Notes under the pieces: model-generated
Seen by the model: the letters and a program-made list of their open reading frames with translations, nothing else
What the model was told of the DNA's origin: nothing
Database searches by the model: none
Shown here: positions 35,065 to 48,500 of the stretch, one piece after another
Layout: each line of letters starts with the position of its first letter
How positions within the stretch are numbered: the first letter of the stretch is position 1
Program-made: the position numbers and the translations under genes
Assembly (NCBI GenBank): GCA_013397795.1
Contig: VZTJ01000638.1
Location: forward strand, 361,966 to 425,965
Source: Orthonyx spaldingii
Taxonomy: Eukaryota > Chordata > Aves > Passeriformes > Orthonychidae
Direction of reading: 5' to 3'
DNA length: 64,000 nt

Positions 35065-35316
35065 GGGCTTTTAGAAAGCATTCTTGTGGCTCCTTGTAAA
35101 ATATGACTTAGTTATGTGACATTCCTCTTAATCAGTTGGGGTTTTTTATGGCCACTTACTGTGGAATCATGGATTTAATCATTTTATATAGGGCTTTTAG
35201 AAAGCATTCTTGTGGCTCCTTGTAAAATATGACTTAGTTATGTGACATTCCTCTTAATCAGTTGGGGTTTTTTATGGCCACTTACTGTGGAATCATGGAT
35301 TTAATCATTTTATATT
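35065..35316. repeat. 126-bp tandem duplication in QTRT2 3' UTR
   Basis: Positions 35065-35190 and 35191-35316 are two head-to-tail copies. By eye the first 125 bases are identical and only the last base differs (A against T). It ends 10 bases before the poly(A) signal. Confidence 0.97.
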
Positions 35317-35326
35317 ACAAAACATC

Positions 35327-35332
35327 AATAAA
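35327..35332 (+). terminator. Likely QTRT2 poly(A) signal
   Basis: This AATAAA, in CATCAATAAAAG, lies about 1.07 kb downstream of the QTRT2 stop in A/T-rich DNA. It is the first canonical signal I see on the plus strand after the stop. Confidence 0.65.
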
Positions 35333-35350
35333 AGAAATTTATTATTTATT

Positions 35351-38300
35351 ATACTGACTCCTCAGTGTGTGACAGAGGTAGTGTACCAGAGAGCTTGAAC
35401 TCAGGAAGATGTCTCCTGAAAACTTGACCTAGCAGCCTGATGGAGGACATTATCCAGGAGTAGGACCTTGTCATGGAGCAGGGCTCCAAGTAATTTGCTT
35501 TGAAAGAATGTCAGAATAGACTTGCAAGTGTTGAAGACAGCTGCCTGTTCCTCTCCCTGTAAGAACTCTACTGCCTTAATTAAGCTTGAAAAAATACTAC
35601 ACTTAATGGCCTTAAAGCCATTAAGGATTAATCCATAGTTTGCTCTTCACAATTTCTGCAATGCTTTAAGATTTTAATATCTCCCATCAGAATGACTTTA
35701 CCATAGAGTATATGGGGAATTTTAGTTTCCCTGTCTCTTTGGGCAGCTACACAAGGTTGTCACAGGCCTTTCTACAATTCCAGCCTTATTCACTGTGTTG
35801 CACTAACTACACTTCTGTTCCACAGGATCCTAAAGAAATGGTGCAAATACTGCTTTATTATTGTCTTCAAACAGATTACAGAGAATGATTCAGCCACAGA
35901 AATGACATAAAATACAGGATTATTGTCCTCACTCCAAGTAGTACCTTGTGCTTGTTAAAGTTGATGCAGCATTGGGAAACTTGGAGATGGTGTCCTGGGT
36001 ATACAGCATGAGGTAGAAAGTCTGCCTAACTTAAAGGACAGGAATTCTAATGAAACAAAAAATGGTTTATGCTTCTTTCAAGAGGCATGCAGTAGGATTG
36101 TACTGCGTGGGACCTTGCAATGCTTGTTTCTGCAGTGCCTCTTTCTACAATGTTGCAAGTGCCTGTGCAAAATCTTTTGGGAGGGGAGAGGTTTTGAAAT
36201 TTCTCGTTCACTGACACTCCTGTATCCACACACTCAATCAGTAACTGCCTGAGTCAGCCCAGCACTCAGGCACCACGATGGCTGAGTCTAAGAGATCAGT
36301 CAGGGATGCTCTGTGATCACACAGAGGATGAGGGGTGCCAGTGGTGGTGTCCTCCTTGCATTTCCTGCATACTTCTTAATTTGGTAACCTTATGGCCAGT
36401 TTTGAAAGTGCTGTTTTATACCTTTTGGGAGCTACTTGTGATCAGTCAGTCTCCCTGTCCTGCCCCACCTCTATGGATCATTAGGAGTTATTAATTTTTC
36501 TTTATCTCCCAGCCTGGATGTCCTGATGAGATAAACACAGCTATACTGGGATCTTAATGGCTTGCTAAGCTAGGTGCCAGTAGAATGCTGTTCTCAGTAA
36601 CCCTTCTCTTCTGGCTTTCCAGTCCTTCTGTAGTGCTGTGTTACGTTTTTTTCCCAGTCATACCCGTTAGGCTTTCCTGTTACAGTTCTCTGCTTAGATT
36701 TTATGTGTGTGCACGTCTGTACCACAGCTGCACAAAGTAAACCATTTTCTACTGGGCAGAATTTGACCAGCTACATCATTCAGTGTCTAAAAAACACAAA
36801 CATCACTAACCCTGAAACCATCTTAATGTGTTTTATTTATACAACTTCTCAACATGTCAGTCCTCTTAGTTCACACTGTAAAAAATCAGCAACATTTTTC
36901 ATGCTAACTTTGCAAGTTTTTTATTTGTTTCCAGGCAGAGATCTAATTTCTTTCAAAAACAGAGTTCTTGTCCTAATATAGGGATGAAAACTACATGAAG
37001 AAAGCTAAACTTTCCATGGAGAAGTGAAAATTGAAATTAATAAGGAGTAGAAAAATGTCTGTGCTAAATTAACTTCACTAAGCACAGAAGACTGCAAAAA
37101 CATCCTTAACTGCTCTCCATCCCCAAAGGGCAGAATATAAAAGAGCAGAGCAGAATACAAAAGAGATGGTGTGTTACAAAAACATTAGACCCTTGAATAT
37201 GTTTTCCTTAGCAACTTTTAGTGTAATCTTCCCCTTAATAAAGAAAAACCTTTCATGCTGATGAGAATAACTGGTGGGGCCTCATGTTCAGTCCTGTGCC
37301 TTTCTGACCACTTCATCAGTATTCTGCTCAGTAACTTCCTCCTTTCAGAGCTATTTTAATGTTGCAGACTCTCTAGCAGTTTCAAAGGTATGTTTTTGAA
37401 ATGTATTAAAGAAAAAAAATCAAACTGGTTTATCACAAAAATGTTTTCTCCTTTCCTTCAGGTTTGTAATTTCCTGCCCCCCTTCCTGCTGTTTATCCAC
37501 CCCATCCTGTAAATCAGTAGGACACAGTGTCCAAGGCACACACAGAGTATCCAGCCTTGTCTGACAGTTTCTAGTCTGCTCCTCTTTGCCTCTGCAGGAT
37601 CACAGGAGCTGCCCAAGACTGGAGGTGTTCCAGCAGGGTGTTCAATTTATTTCTACATCTCTAGGGTCCAGAGGGCTTCCAGATCATGGGATTTTTATGT
37701 ATAGAGAAATCGGTTTCAGGTGTTTCAGTAGTGCTTTTAAGAATTGAGTAGCTTTTTTTTTTCTTTGTCCTGAACCTTGTTATTTTTTGATTCACAACCT
37801 GGGTTGGCATACAAAAGGCTCCAATAAAATGTTTAAACCTTTCTCTCAGTAATTTCAGAGATGTTTCCTCTGTGATGTGGAAGGCATGCATGAAATAGAT
37901 GATGGTGCAGGCCATTTTAATGGTTTTATTTGTAGTACTCTGGAGTGATCTACATAATTCACTAGGGACCTCATCTCTTTTCTGGTAATGCAGCACTCCT
38001 TCAGACTATTAAAGATGTTCAAGCACATGTTACCATCCTTTCATATGCACATTCTGTGGGCATGACAGGACTTTTCAAACAAAAAGAGAATTAATTTAAA
38101 TCCCTTTGAGAAGTTGGATCTAGACTGGCAAAGATGGTGCTGGCACAAAACTGATGCAGCAAAATGTTCTTGCTTCCCTGTTGATGTTGCCAGCGTGAAG
38201 GGTGTCTGTCAGAGTACACAGTCTCCTCCCTGGGGACATATTGACTTGGAAAAGCAAAACCTTTCCTGCCTCACAATGAGGTGATCATGAACTGCGTGGT

Positions 38301-41300
38301 TAAGTCTACATCTGTGGTCTGCATGATTTAATTACATTGGTCAGGTGAAGGTGCAACACAGTGGGATGCTCTGTCATGCCTCTGACACAGCTCCTCCAGT
38401 TCCTGGCCTTGCTTACTCCCCATCATTACAAAATCTTGGGAGAAGGCCTGCTCTGTTCACAGCTATTTGAGTGTCTGAACGCCTTGCAGAGCTCTTTGCG
38501 AAGCAGTTTTGGGTGACAAGGGGTTATCTGGTTAACCAGGATTTCAAAACTTCTGAAGCCTGAAAATGTAGGAATCTGTTTAGTTAGGACCAAAAATAAA
38601 TAAATTTTAAGTAAAGGCATTTGGATCTGCCAGACACTCAAGGATTAATGAGTTTTCTGTCTTCCCTCTCCTTCTGCTACAGTGTAAAGCATTTTCTGGC
38701 CCAAGGGAGCGGCCAGTGCACTGGGAAAGGCAATGGCTGTGGTTCATGCCAGAGGCTCTGCAGGACAGGGTGTATCTTACTGCCTGCATGTGCAGAGTCA
38801 ATTCATTTGCAGGCTGCTGATCAAGAAAAGATCTAAAAACTATAGCCTTTATATGTAATGGCCCAGCACAGACTTGCACAAAGAAAGGAGCGGTTTCAAG
38901 GTCCTTGACCAGAGTTCCTGGACCCATTCCTGTGCTCTGTGTGTGATACCTTGTGCTCTTGAGCTGGCTGCCTTTCTGGGCTGGTGGATGTGTTGGAACA
39001 CATGACACGAAGGTGGCTTTGTAGCAATGCTTTGTGCTCACTGCTCCCTCCTTCCACAGGAGAACATCTGGTGTGCCTTTTGATGAGGTAATTAGGGGAG
39101 GTACTGATGGAGCCAGCATCTTGCAGGAGGTCAGCAGAGTCTACAAATCTGTCTTGAGCTTTTTTATACTGCCCTTCCTGGACCAGAATGGAACCATCTA
39201 CAAAGTAATGTCAAATTCGATGGTACTATGTGCTGAAAAACAGCTGAAGAAACCAGCCCTTAGGAAAGCCAGATGCTTTCCTCAGACTAAGCTGAGGGAA
39301 CTGGGATGAGAGAGAACAGACTGGCAGGCAGCCGAAGCCTTTAAAGAGATGCAGCCTCTTCAAGAAAGGGAACAGGAGATGGAACGTCTGGGAGGAAGGA
39401 ACACAGGCAAGCAGGATGATTAGGATTTGGCAAGGCCAGCAGAAAAAGGAGTGGGAGCTGTGCAGTATGTCCATGGGTAGCACTGCCAACATCAAGCTGC
39501 AGCAACCACTGGCACGTGCCTTTTTCCATCCCTTGTTTTGCACATATCTCAGGGAGGAAGAAGCGCTCTGTTGCGGTTCAGGGACTTTAGAAATGGCTGC
39601 CACACTCCAGCTCACAAAGGCAAAAGGCCACAGAGTAACGCTGGTAGCCTTCAGACCTGAGGCTGATGGGGGTACTTAGTTTTGGACTCAACCCTGGTAC
39701 CTGGCTCCCCTGCTGCCCACAGTCAGTGCCATCACGGATATTCAAGGGAGTCCTGCAGCATCAACCATCTGCTCACATCCCTTGACCTGACCCCCACAGA
39801 GAGACAGAAGTGCTGCTGCCTCTCAGCTGAGGCCCAGCAAGGTGAGCAGTCCACCCGTACCACAGCCCTTCTGCCATGACATAGGATGGCAGAAAGAAAT
39901 GTGATTACCACAGTAAATGTGCTTCTGTCCAGTGGAAAGTGGCCTTTATTTGGGCTGTTCAACTTGCCATGCTCACAGCTCTGGGGTAAAACTTACTAAA
40001 ATTGACAGGAGTCCCCAGGGCAGGAAACCAGAAAGGTCTTCCCCACATCACCAAACATACAACAGCCTGATTCTTGTCTCACCAAGATGCTTAAATCCTT
40101 ATACTGAAATTTTTAATTATGTTCTTCTTTAGCCCTAGGGGTTTTCCTTGCCTCACATTTCCAGAGGCATTCAGGGATGAGACCAGTGTCTGGCAGGAAG
40201 AGATTCACTTCCAGAATCAGAAAGGAGAATTCCTGGCCTGGGCCTGGGAGAAAGTGTATCCCTGTTGCAGAAAGATGTGGTTGGCATGAGAGCTGGTGGG
40301 CCTCTGATCTGACACTTGAGGCAGTAAGGAACCAAGGAAAGGTGGTGTGAGTGATGCCAGCAAGGCATAACAAAAATGTCACTGCTATGTCTTGAGTCAA
40401 GATGGACTATTTGGAGAGTAACAGAGCATAAGTGGAGCAGTGGCTTTTGAGATTGAAAGGCAGTATTGGTCTGGGATACATCTTCTACATCCTGTTCAAT
40501 GTCATTCAGCAAGAGGTATGTAGCAGCTGATGCTGACTTTGAAGAAGTACAGTTTTGAATCCCACACACCTCGAAATTCCTACAGCCTTGTGAGCCTTCC
40601 TTTGCTCCTAAGGCAGCAGGTCAGGTGGTAAAATACTGCCAGGAGATGATATCTATGTTAATTCATTATTACCATTGAGGACAAACTTACTTTGATGGCT
40701 CATTCAAAGGCTTATGCAGATTTGGGATACTTGCATGGGTCAGAGAAAGAACTGATGAGCCCATTCTTTTTGGGAGATGAGACACCTCACAGACAGGTGT
40801 GTTTGCAGGCTGAAGACTGCCAGAGTCTGTCACTTTGTGCCCAAACCATCACACACTTAGCTGAAACTAATCAGATTGCTACTGGTGTCCTCTGGGTTGT
40901 CCACAATTCCTATTTGTAGTTTTCTGAGTGTCACCATATCAGCAGCCTGCAGGCTTTTGATTCTTTCTTGAAATGCTGGCATTGATTAGACATTCTTCAG
41001 AAAACATCACATCACTAACAGCAATAAGCTGCAGCCAAGCTCTGTCTTCCAGAGGAGCTGCCAACCTGAGCAGGTTGTGCTGGCCCCAGCTGGGAACAGA
41101 GAACCCCAGGTCACTGCAATCCCCCTCAGAGAGGCAGACTCCAGGTGTACCCCCTCCTCTTCCCAAGAGGGAAGCTCCCTGTGCTTAGCCCCACACTGGG
41201 GTCCAGATGAGCTCAGGTGAGTATCTGGCCAGGCCAGCCCATCCCCTAAGGAGGGTTACCTGGGGAAGTGAGATTTTTCTGCGAGGCTTTGCTTTGTCCT

Positions 41301-44300
41301 TGTAGCCTGGCAAATGTGGATTTAAATATCTGGCTGCAGCTGGGATTGTTAAAACAACATGTCCAACAGCTGCTGCAAGGTACCTGGAGAATATTCACTG
41401 AGCAGTGTCACCTGCAGAGCATTGGGCTGTGCTAGCAGGTGAAACCCACCTCCTCCATAATTTCCTTGCCTTCCCAGGAGTTAGCTTTTTCTCATGGAAG
41501 ATTGTTTTATCTTCTGCCCCACGGACCTTTGTGCTCTTCTGCTTGAAGATTCCTGCATGATCCGGTGCCTGTTGCTGCCTCTGATAAGGTAGAGTGTTTT
41601 ATGGTTTCTTCTCTGTTTATATTTTACAGTGTAAAACTCAACATAAGAGTTTTTTGTTTTAACTCTGGATGTCTTCAGTTCAGTGCCTGGTACCATTTAG
41701 GATTTTAGTAACTTAGCTAACCTGCGTTTTTCCTCCTATACCTGAAGTTTAACATGTGCAACATGTGGCATATCTGTCACGGATGGGGAGCCCCAGTGCA
41801 TGTGGAATAGCAAACTGTGGGATATGTGGGCTCAGTGGCTGATTTGTCTGGGTTCCTGCAGCTGAGCCAGAGCCTATGGCTCTGTGAGCTGGGAGATGGT
41901 GGATGCAGGGGATAAATGGTGTTTTTCAGTCCATTTCTCAGGCGTGTTGTGAATGTGTCTAGACAGGCAGTACTTGGATGGCTGCCTTGTACCTTGTGGA
42001 GGGGGGGCTGGTCTTCCCAGTGTGTGTTGCCAGCTCCCTTCATCTCCAAAGGGTCTTAACTCTCCTCAGCTACAGTGGAGCCGCTTCCTGGCTGTTCTCT
42101 CCACTGGCTCGTTTACAAATGTCTTCCAGCACAGGGGACCTGAGCTGTCCCATTCCAGCTGCCTGGTGGAGCAGGGGGAGGTGAGCACAGACTGCAGGGC
42201 CCTGTGCTGCACCTGCACATCTGCCCAGCCCTGCTGCCACAGCAACCTGTGGCTGTCTCCGAGCTCCCTTCTCCTCTCTGCAGGAGAGGAGGTTTCTGCA
42301 TTATCCAAAGGCTCTTCTAATGTGAACATCAGCATGTAAATGAATCCCTGTAGAATGCAGAGCAAAGCATCACAGCTCACCTCTCCCCTCCCAGCCAGTT
42401 GTGGAGTCAGGGAAAACAAAGCATCAAAGAGGAAAGTGTTGTAGAAAATTAAGGTTAGTAGGAGACATTGAAGGGTTGAAAAAGGAGAATGCAGATTATT
42501 CTGCTGTAAATAATGAGGGGATGTGTGTCTTGGGGGGAGAGGGAGGAGGTCCTTAGCAGTCTCTCTGGCTTGCTGGAGAGGGTGAAGGGGCATCATCTGC
42601 TTGCACCTTTGATTGCTTCTTTGATGTTCCTTGTTCTGTTCCTTGGCATTTTCTATGGAATCACCTGTGTTCGTATTGCCAGAGTAAAACTGGGCATGGA
42701 GCTCAAGCAGCACTTGAGTGAGAGGGAGACAGAGATTGTTTTGGTTTGGAGTTGAGATTTTGTAATTGTGTGAGAGTTTTGTGCTGTCCTTTTTTTTTTT
42801 TTTTGTCCATAGCAGGTTATAGTTCAAGAAGAGGTTGATGTCAGTTCTGTGATCTGAGAGTTCAAATCTTAGTAAAGAAAGGACTGTATGTTCAGATACA
42901 GAATTTTCCCATCCCTTATAGCTGTGTGGACACCAAAATGCTGCTTAGTCTTCTGCCACACCTCCTGTTCTTACCTCTATTCTGAATCTTCTTGGGGATC
43001 ACTCCCTGAAGAACAGGTTCAAATTCAAGTAAGATCAAACTGACCTCTGAGAAGTTCTAGGCCAGATCTTGAAATGGACCTATTCATCCTTTGAAAGATC
43101 TTTCATTTCATTTCCTCCTTTCTGACAATTGTTATATAAAGCAACTGGACTGGTGATCTCTATTATGAAGCATCTTAATGAGAATTCCTGAAGTGGCAAT
43201 CTGTCCACAGGTTGATTCACTCGATTCATACCTCCACCATCCTGTGTGCTGAGTGCCTCCAGCATCTTTGAGCAGACGGAGTAACACTACTGCATGTCTG
43301 CCTGGCATAGCTGGGAAGCTAATTGGCCATATTTTCAGAATTCATCTGCTGGAAGTGCTTACAGCTGTCTTTGATTTCTTTCCCAGTTGCAAGGAAAATG
43401 CAAGTAATAATAAAGACTTCTTGTGGGAGTCCAGGTGGATGATAATTTTTTACAGGGAAAGTGTTAAGAGGGCTACAGGTGACAAAAGGCTTACGGAAGG
43501 GGATACATTCACCACAAAGGTACCAAAATTTCCAATTACACTTGTGTTTTATTGGGTTAAGGCAGTTACAATGCAGTATGGAGGGCACCTGCTCAGGCAA
43601 ATGACACATGCTCTCCACAAGATTCTCCTCCCAAAACCCAGACAAACCAAAGCAGCAGCTAGAGCTCTGCTATGTGCTCTGGAGGCAGAGGACAATGGCT
43701 TTGGCTTTATAGTAGGAAAGAAAGGAAGCCCTTCCCAGATGGAGAAGCTGTGGAATGGACAGCAGGCAGGAGCAGCACACAGAGTTATGCCCAAAGCTAT
43801 CAAATGAGCACGGCTGACAGCACAACTAAGCCAGGTCCTGGGAGTGAGAGCTGAAGCCTCTGATCCAGTACAGCAAGAGGGCAAAATGAGAGAACTATGT
43901 TGAGGCTCTCTGGCCCATGTCAGCTTTGTCTGTGTGAGGGGAAGAGCATTAGAGTGCCCTGACATGAGACCAGCTTACATGGCACATCAGGATTTGTCTG
44001 TTTTTTTCATCCAGAAACTACTGGAGATGGCTTTATAGAATACTGCTGGGAAAGGAGACTGTGGCTGGGCTGTATTTGGCCAGCTCCTAGATGCTGGGAT
44101 ATACAGATGCCATATGTGATGACAAGAGTATTGGCAAGGGGTATCAGAGAGAGTCCTAGGGCTGGTCCCAAGGCAAATGTCCCTTCTTACTGGGAGGAAT
44201 GTTACGAAACAGCTCTCCCCCAGATATGGCCTATGACAGGAGTTATTGCAGCAGTCAGGTGGTCCAAACCCTAAATCTAGCAGTGCTCCTGTCAAGGAGA

Positions 44301-45312
44301 GGAGCACAGGTGAAGATTGGCTCCAAGGAGACCGTGAACAAGTTTTGAGACAGGCTGCATGCAACCAGCTGAAAGAACAGGTTTGAATCTATGGGAGCTG
44401 TCACAAGCCTTGTTCTCTTAGTGGCGCCGGCAGATCACTGGGGCGTGTGGTAGTTAAGTAGCAGCCAATCTATCAGGGTCAGGAGGAGAGGGGACCCTGG
44501 GGTAGTGCTGCACTTCTCATGTGAGGTGACCTACCAGAGGGAGGGCAGCCACCTCTCTACCTTGTGAGGAGCAGTAAAATACAAGCTGGCAACACAAGGG
44601 AAGATTTCATTTGCAACTAGGGCGGTTTTCTCAAGCACTTAGACTGACCCAGTTTTACAGGCAAACCTTTTGATGGAAACAACAGGAAAGTTGTTATTTC
44701 TCCATCAATGCTCCTTTTCTAAGCTTCCTTGTCCAATTTTTGCTCTGGGCTCCTGATTGAAAAGATCAGGATCCTTATCAAAGAGGTCATGTTCTGTCCT
44801 CTTGCAAGGACTGCTGTGCATGAGCTGGGTGCCTTCTGCAGGCTGAGGTTCCAGCTGTGGGAGGGCAAATGCATTTCCAGCATGTAGGCAGCAGAGATGA
44901 GAGATGCCATCTGCGTTTGGTCCATGTACCCTGCAAGCCTGGCAGCTCCCACGAGCGATGCACTGTGGTGGCTGACCTGCTGCACACCCAGGGCTGTGCC
45001 CAGCGCTGAGAGACTCACTGGCTTGTCTCTGTCTTTTTCCACTCCCTCCCCAGAAGTGGGAAGCACTTGCACTCTCTTAGGCAGGAGCACTGAGGCTCAG
45101 TGTGGGTTGGCAGCCGTGCAGGTGGGGCGTGTTCCTGCTCCTCGCTGGGGTGCAGGGGGTGCCTGGCTGTGGGCAGTGACCACGGCACGCTGACCACCAC
45201 TGCTGTCAGCCCAGGGCAGCATGGCACTGCCCACTGTGTGTGAAGCAGAAGGAGGGAGGGCCCTGCCTTGTCCCAGCCCAGGGCTCTGCTGCAGACCTGT
45301 GCAGCCCCGCAG
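35351..45312. other. Intergenic region between convergent QTRT2 and DRD3
   Basis: I find no exon set, RNA gene or recognisable repeat family here. The DRD3 3' UTR must occupy the upper part on the minus strand. The first canonical minus-strand AATAAA after the DRD3 stop is at 43548-43553, implying a 3' UTR of about 1.8 kb if used. Several open frames of 130-253 codons occur but lack domain signatures; the longest is at 42066-42827 (minus). Confidence 0.6.
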
Positions 45313-45509
45313 TCAGCAGCAGAGGATCTTGAGGAAGGCTTTGCGGAAGTCAGTGTTGAAGGTTGTGTAGATGATGGGGTTGAGGGCACTGTTGACGTAT
45401 CCGAGCCAGGTGCTGGCACTGTAAAGCCCTGGAGGGACGTGGCAGGATGGGCAGTGGGCGTTGAGGATGTGAATCAAGAAGAAGGGCAGCCAGCACACTA
45501 TGAATGCCC
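45313..45509 (-). CDS. DRD3: DRD3 coding exon 6 (TM6-TM7, stop)
   Basis: Residues 361-425 and the TGA at 45315-45313. It encodes GAFIVCWLPFFLIHILNAHC, LGYVNSALNPIIYTTFN and the C-terminus FLKILCC. The acceptor is AACCCAG|GGGCAT. Confidence 0.97.
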
Positions 45510-48500
45510 CTGGGTTTAGAAAGAGGCAGAAAACAATCCATGAGTTTAGAGCAGCAACTATTCAGAAAGGGGCCTGCACTGGTGCCCTCTCCCTCCACCC
45601 CCTCACTATTTCCGTGATGTTTCTATATTTCACAAACACTGAAGGCCACGTTTATTCCTGACACAGAGGGATTTGGCAAAAGCTCAGGCTCCTTGGGCCC
45701 AGCTTTGTGAATGGATGGATGGGGCTTCAGAAGTGCTCTGATGACAGATAAAAGCAAGTGGCCACAACTTTGAGGGAAAGCCTGCTGCCTCAGCTGCTTT
45801 AATCATTTAGGATGAGGGCTGCTTTATTTCTGTGCTACTACTGATTTAATGGGGAGAACAGTGCATCTGGTGACCATAGCAGGTGACAGGGACACCAGTC
45901 TTCTGGCTTCTCTACTCAGCTGTATGACCTGGTTCTGCTGTGACTCCTTGCCTCAGTTTCCCTTTCTGTAATTGGATCTAAGAGCTTTTGCATGTATGGA
46001 AACTTAGGACTGTTCCAGCCATGTAATAGTAAAACAAAGGAAAAGCAAAGGTGTTGGGCTTGTTTGGCCTCTAGTCGGGCTTGTTGACCGCTGATTTAAA
46101 ACACAAGGGTAACAATATACAGTAAATAAGACACATGGCTCTAACATACATGGCTCTCAGCATTTGGGAGCATTATTCTAAATCCCTAGATGTTCCACCA
46201 CTGTCTCTCCTGAGTTTGTGAGGCAGTAACAGCTAAAGCCAGGGCCTAGCTTGCATTTTTTAAAATCTCAATATTGTATTAGGAGATTCTGTGCTCCTGG
46301 AAGTCCCAAACCATCACCCCTCACACCCCCACAGGCAGAATGGCTCTCACTCACCCAGGACAATTGCCAGCATCTGCGTAGCCTTCCTCTCCCGCAGCTG
46401 GATCAGTCGGGGCTGCTGCTGGGCCAGCTTCAAGCTGCTGATGGTTCTACCATTGCTGAGCCTCCGTACCTCCACTGCTGGCTTCGTGCTCCTTCTCCTC
46501 TCTTCCCACCTGCTGTTCTGTGTAGTCCCTGGTGCCTTGGTGAGGGATGCCTCATGGCAGAAGCTCCGGTACCGCTGCAGGCTGAAGACAGTCAGCAACC
46601 TCCTTTTTGTAGACATCTCCTGGCCTGTGCATTTGAGCGAGAGACAGGGGGAAAACGTGCCTTGGCATCTGTTTGGCAAAGCTTTTCTCTCCATGTGGTC
46701 CTGCAAAAGAGGGGATGCCACAGAGGAGCTGGAAACCATCCAAACTGCTCATTGGGTCAGAGGATGATGAGGGAAGGTGTAGGAGTTATCCTTAGCCCCA
46801 CTTGCCTCTTACATTGTACCATGTCCTCTGGACTGATCTGGGGGTGAACCAGCACTTGACAACTCTCTGCCTCCATCCCACCAAGGAGAAGCACGAGAAC
46901 AGTAAGAGCAGAAGTACCTGCTCTGCTAACCTCTCATCTGTACTCTGTGTTGGCCCTGCTCCCCTCAGCATCCCCACCCTTTTACTGTAGCTTCACTGTG
47001 CAAAAATGGGTAAAAGGAGTGGATATGCATGACCAGGTAATTCCTGTCAAACTGTAGTGTTGGTTCCCATGGTTGCAGATATTTCATCTAGAAAGGTCAG
47101 TGGAACAAATGTTGCATGCACCAGGAGCATTTTGACCTCTTAAGTCTGTCAGATGAAGAGGGATTTTTATTTTAATAACAGAGGTTAAAACCCGTGAAGC
47201 CCTGAGAATGAAGCTTCATAGAGCAAAAATTAATAAATGAAGACATTAAAATCAATAAATGAAGAAATTACCCAGACTTATGCATGGCTGAGAAAACCCT
47301 GCTCTGAAGATATGTTGAAGCAGGCTGTGCTCTTTTCTAGTTGCCTCTTCTGGAGGGCAGAGATACACAGGGAATACCCTCTTCCTAGAGGTCTGAAAAG
47401 GATTTAACTGGAGCTTCTACATAATCGAGATGTAGTATCATGGTGTATGAGTGAGGGATGGGATGAAAACGTCATGCCCCTCCTTATACTTTCTGTTCTG
47501 TGCTTTGACCCTTTGAGGAGATGAGATGATGCATTCCCTGTCCTTTTTGACAGCTCTGACTGCGTTCATGTGGCTCTTACTTGGTGTGCATAACACGGTT
47601 TGGTGCTGGCGCTCTGGCTGCTCTGCCGGGTGAGGGTTCGCTTCTTTTGCCTCTGTCTGAGCACCAGGTAAATCCGGACATAGAGCAGCAGGGTTACCAT
47701 GAAGGGGAGGTAGAAGGACACCAAAGAGGAGTAGATGATGAAACTAGGGTTGGATATGGAACAGACACTGGGATCCCCTGGGGAGGAGAAGAGAGAGAAA
47801 GAGGAGTGGCTGAGCTGCTTTGGTTTAGTACAAGGAGGCTCTGGTGTGTTGTCAAAGCAAGTCAACATGTGGCTGGGGGCAAAGGCAGTCTAAGGAGTGC
47901 AGATTATGCTGTAGCTTACCCACTTACCTAACTGATGCTTAAAATGGACCCAACACAGGGCCATCTAGCATTAGCCAGCATGCATCTGCCTGCTTTTCTG
48001 GCCAACAGCTCTGTTCTCTCATGTCTATTCCTGGCCTTTGTCAGAGGATCCTGTCTCCTTCATCCTTTCTCCTATTCGTTTGACAGCCTCTGAGGTGTCT
48101 AGATGCAGAGTGTGCATTCACCCCTATCTGTCTGGATCAGGCAAAGGGGGGCAGCAGAATTTCCCACTCCCATCCCCTTTTTGCCTCAAGCACTGCAGAG
48201 AGGATGGAGGGGGAGCAGAGGCTTCTGCCTGTGACTCGGCGGGGAGGAAGGCTCCCCTGCTCCTCTGCCTCCAGGGAGACCGTGTTGCCCTAGCTGAGGG
48301 AAAGGAAAAAGACCAACCTGCTTTCAAGGTGGAGGCTACACTGTTTCCCATCCTCAAGGGATTAGTTATAGAAGCAGACAGCCAGTTGGATTGGAAGGAT
48401 TGGAAGTAATGCTAATATGCAATCCTCGCTGTTTAGAAACGATCAGAGACAAAACTGTGCTTCTGAACCTGTTAGTATCGGCAAGATGCCGTCAACTCTG

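Larger units (their letters stand above)
34254..35350 (+). other. QTRT2: QTRT2 3' untranslated region (inferred)
   Basis: This stretch runs from the QTRT2 stop to just past the first canonical plus-strand AATAAA at 35327-35332. No other gene is visible. Its last third is the 126-bp tandem duplication. Confidence 0.65.

Noticed and set aside
46251..46847. 198-codon plus-strand frame over DRD3 exon 5
   Set aside because: It is antisense to a well-supported receptor exon and has no features of its own.
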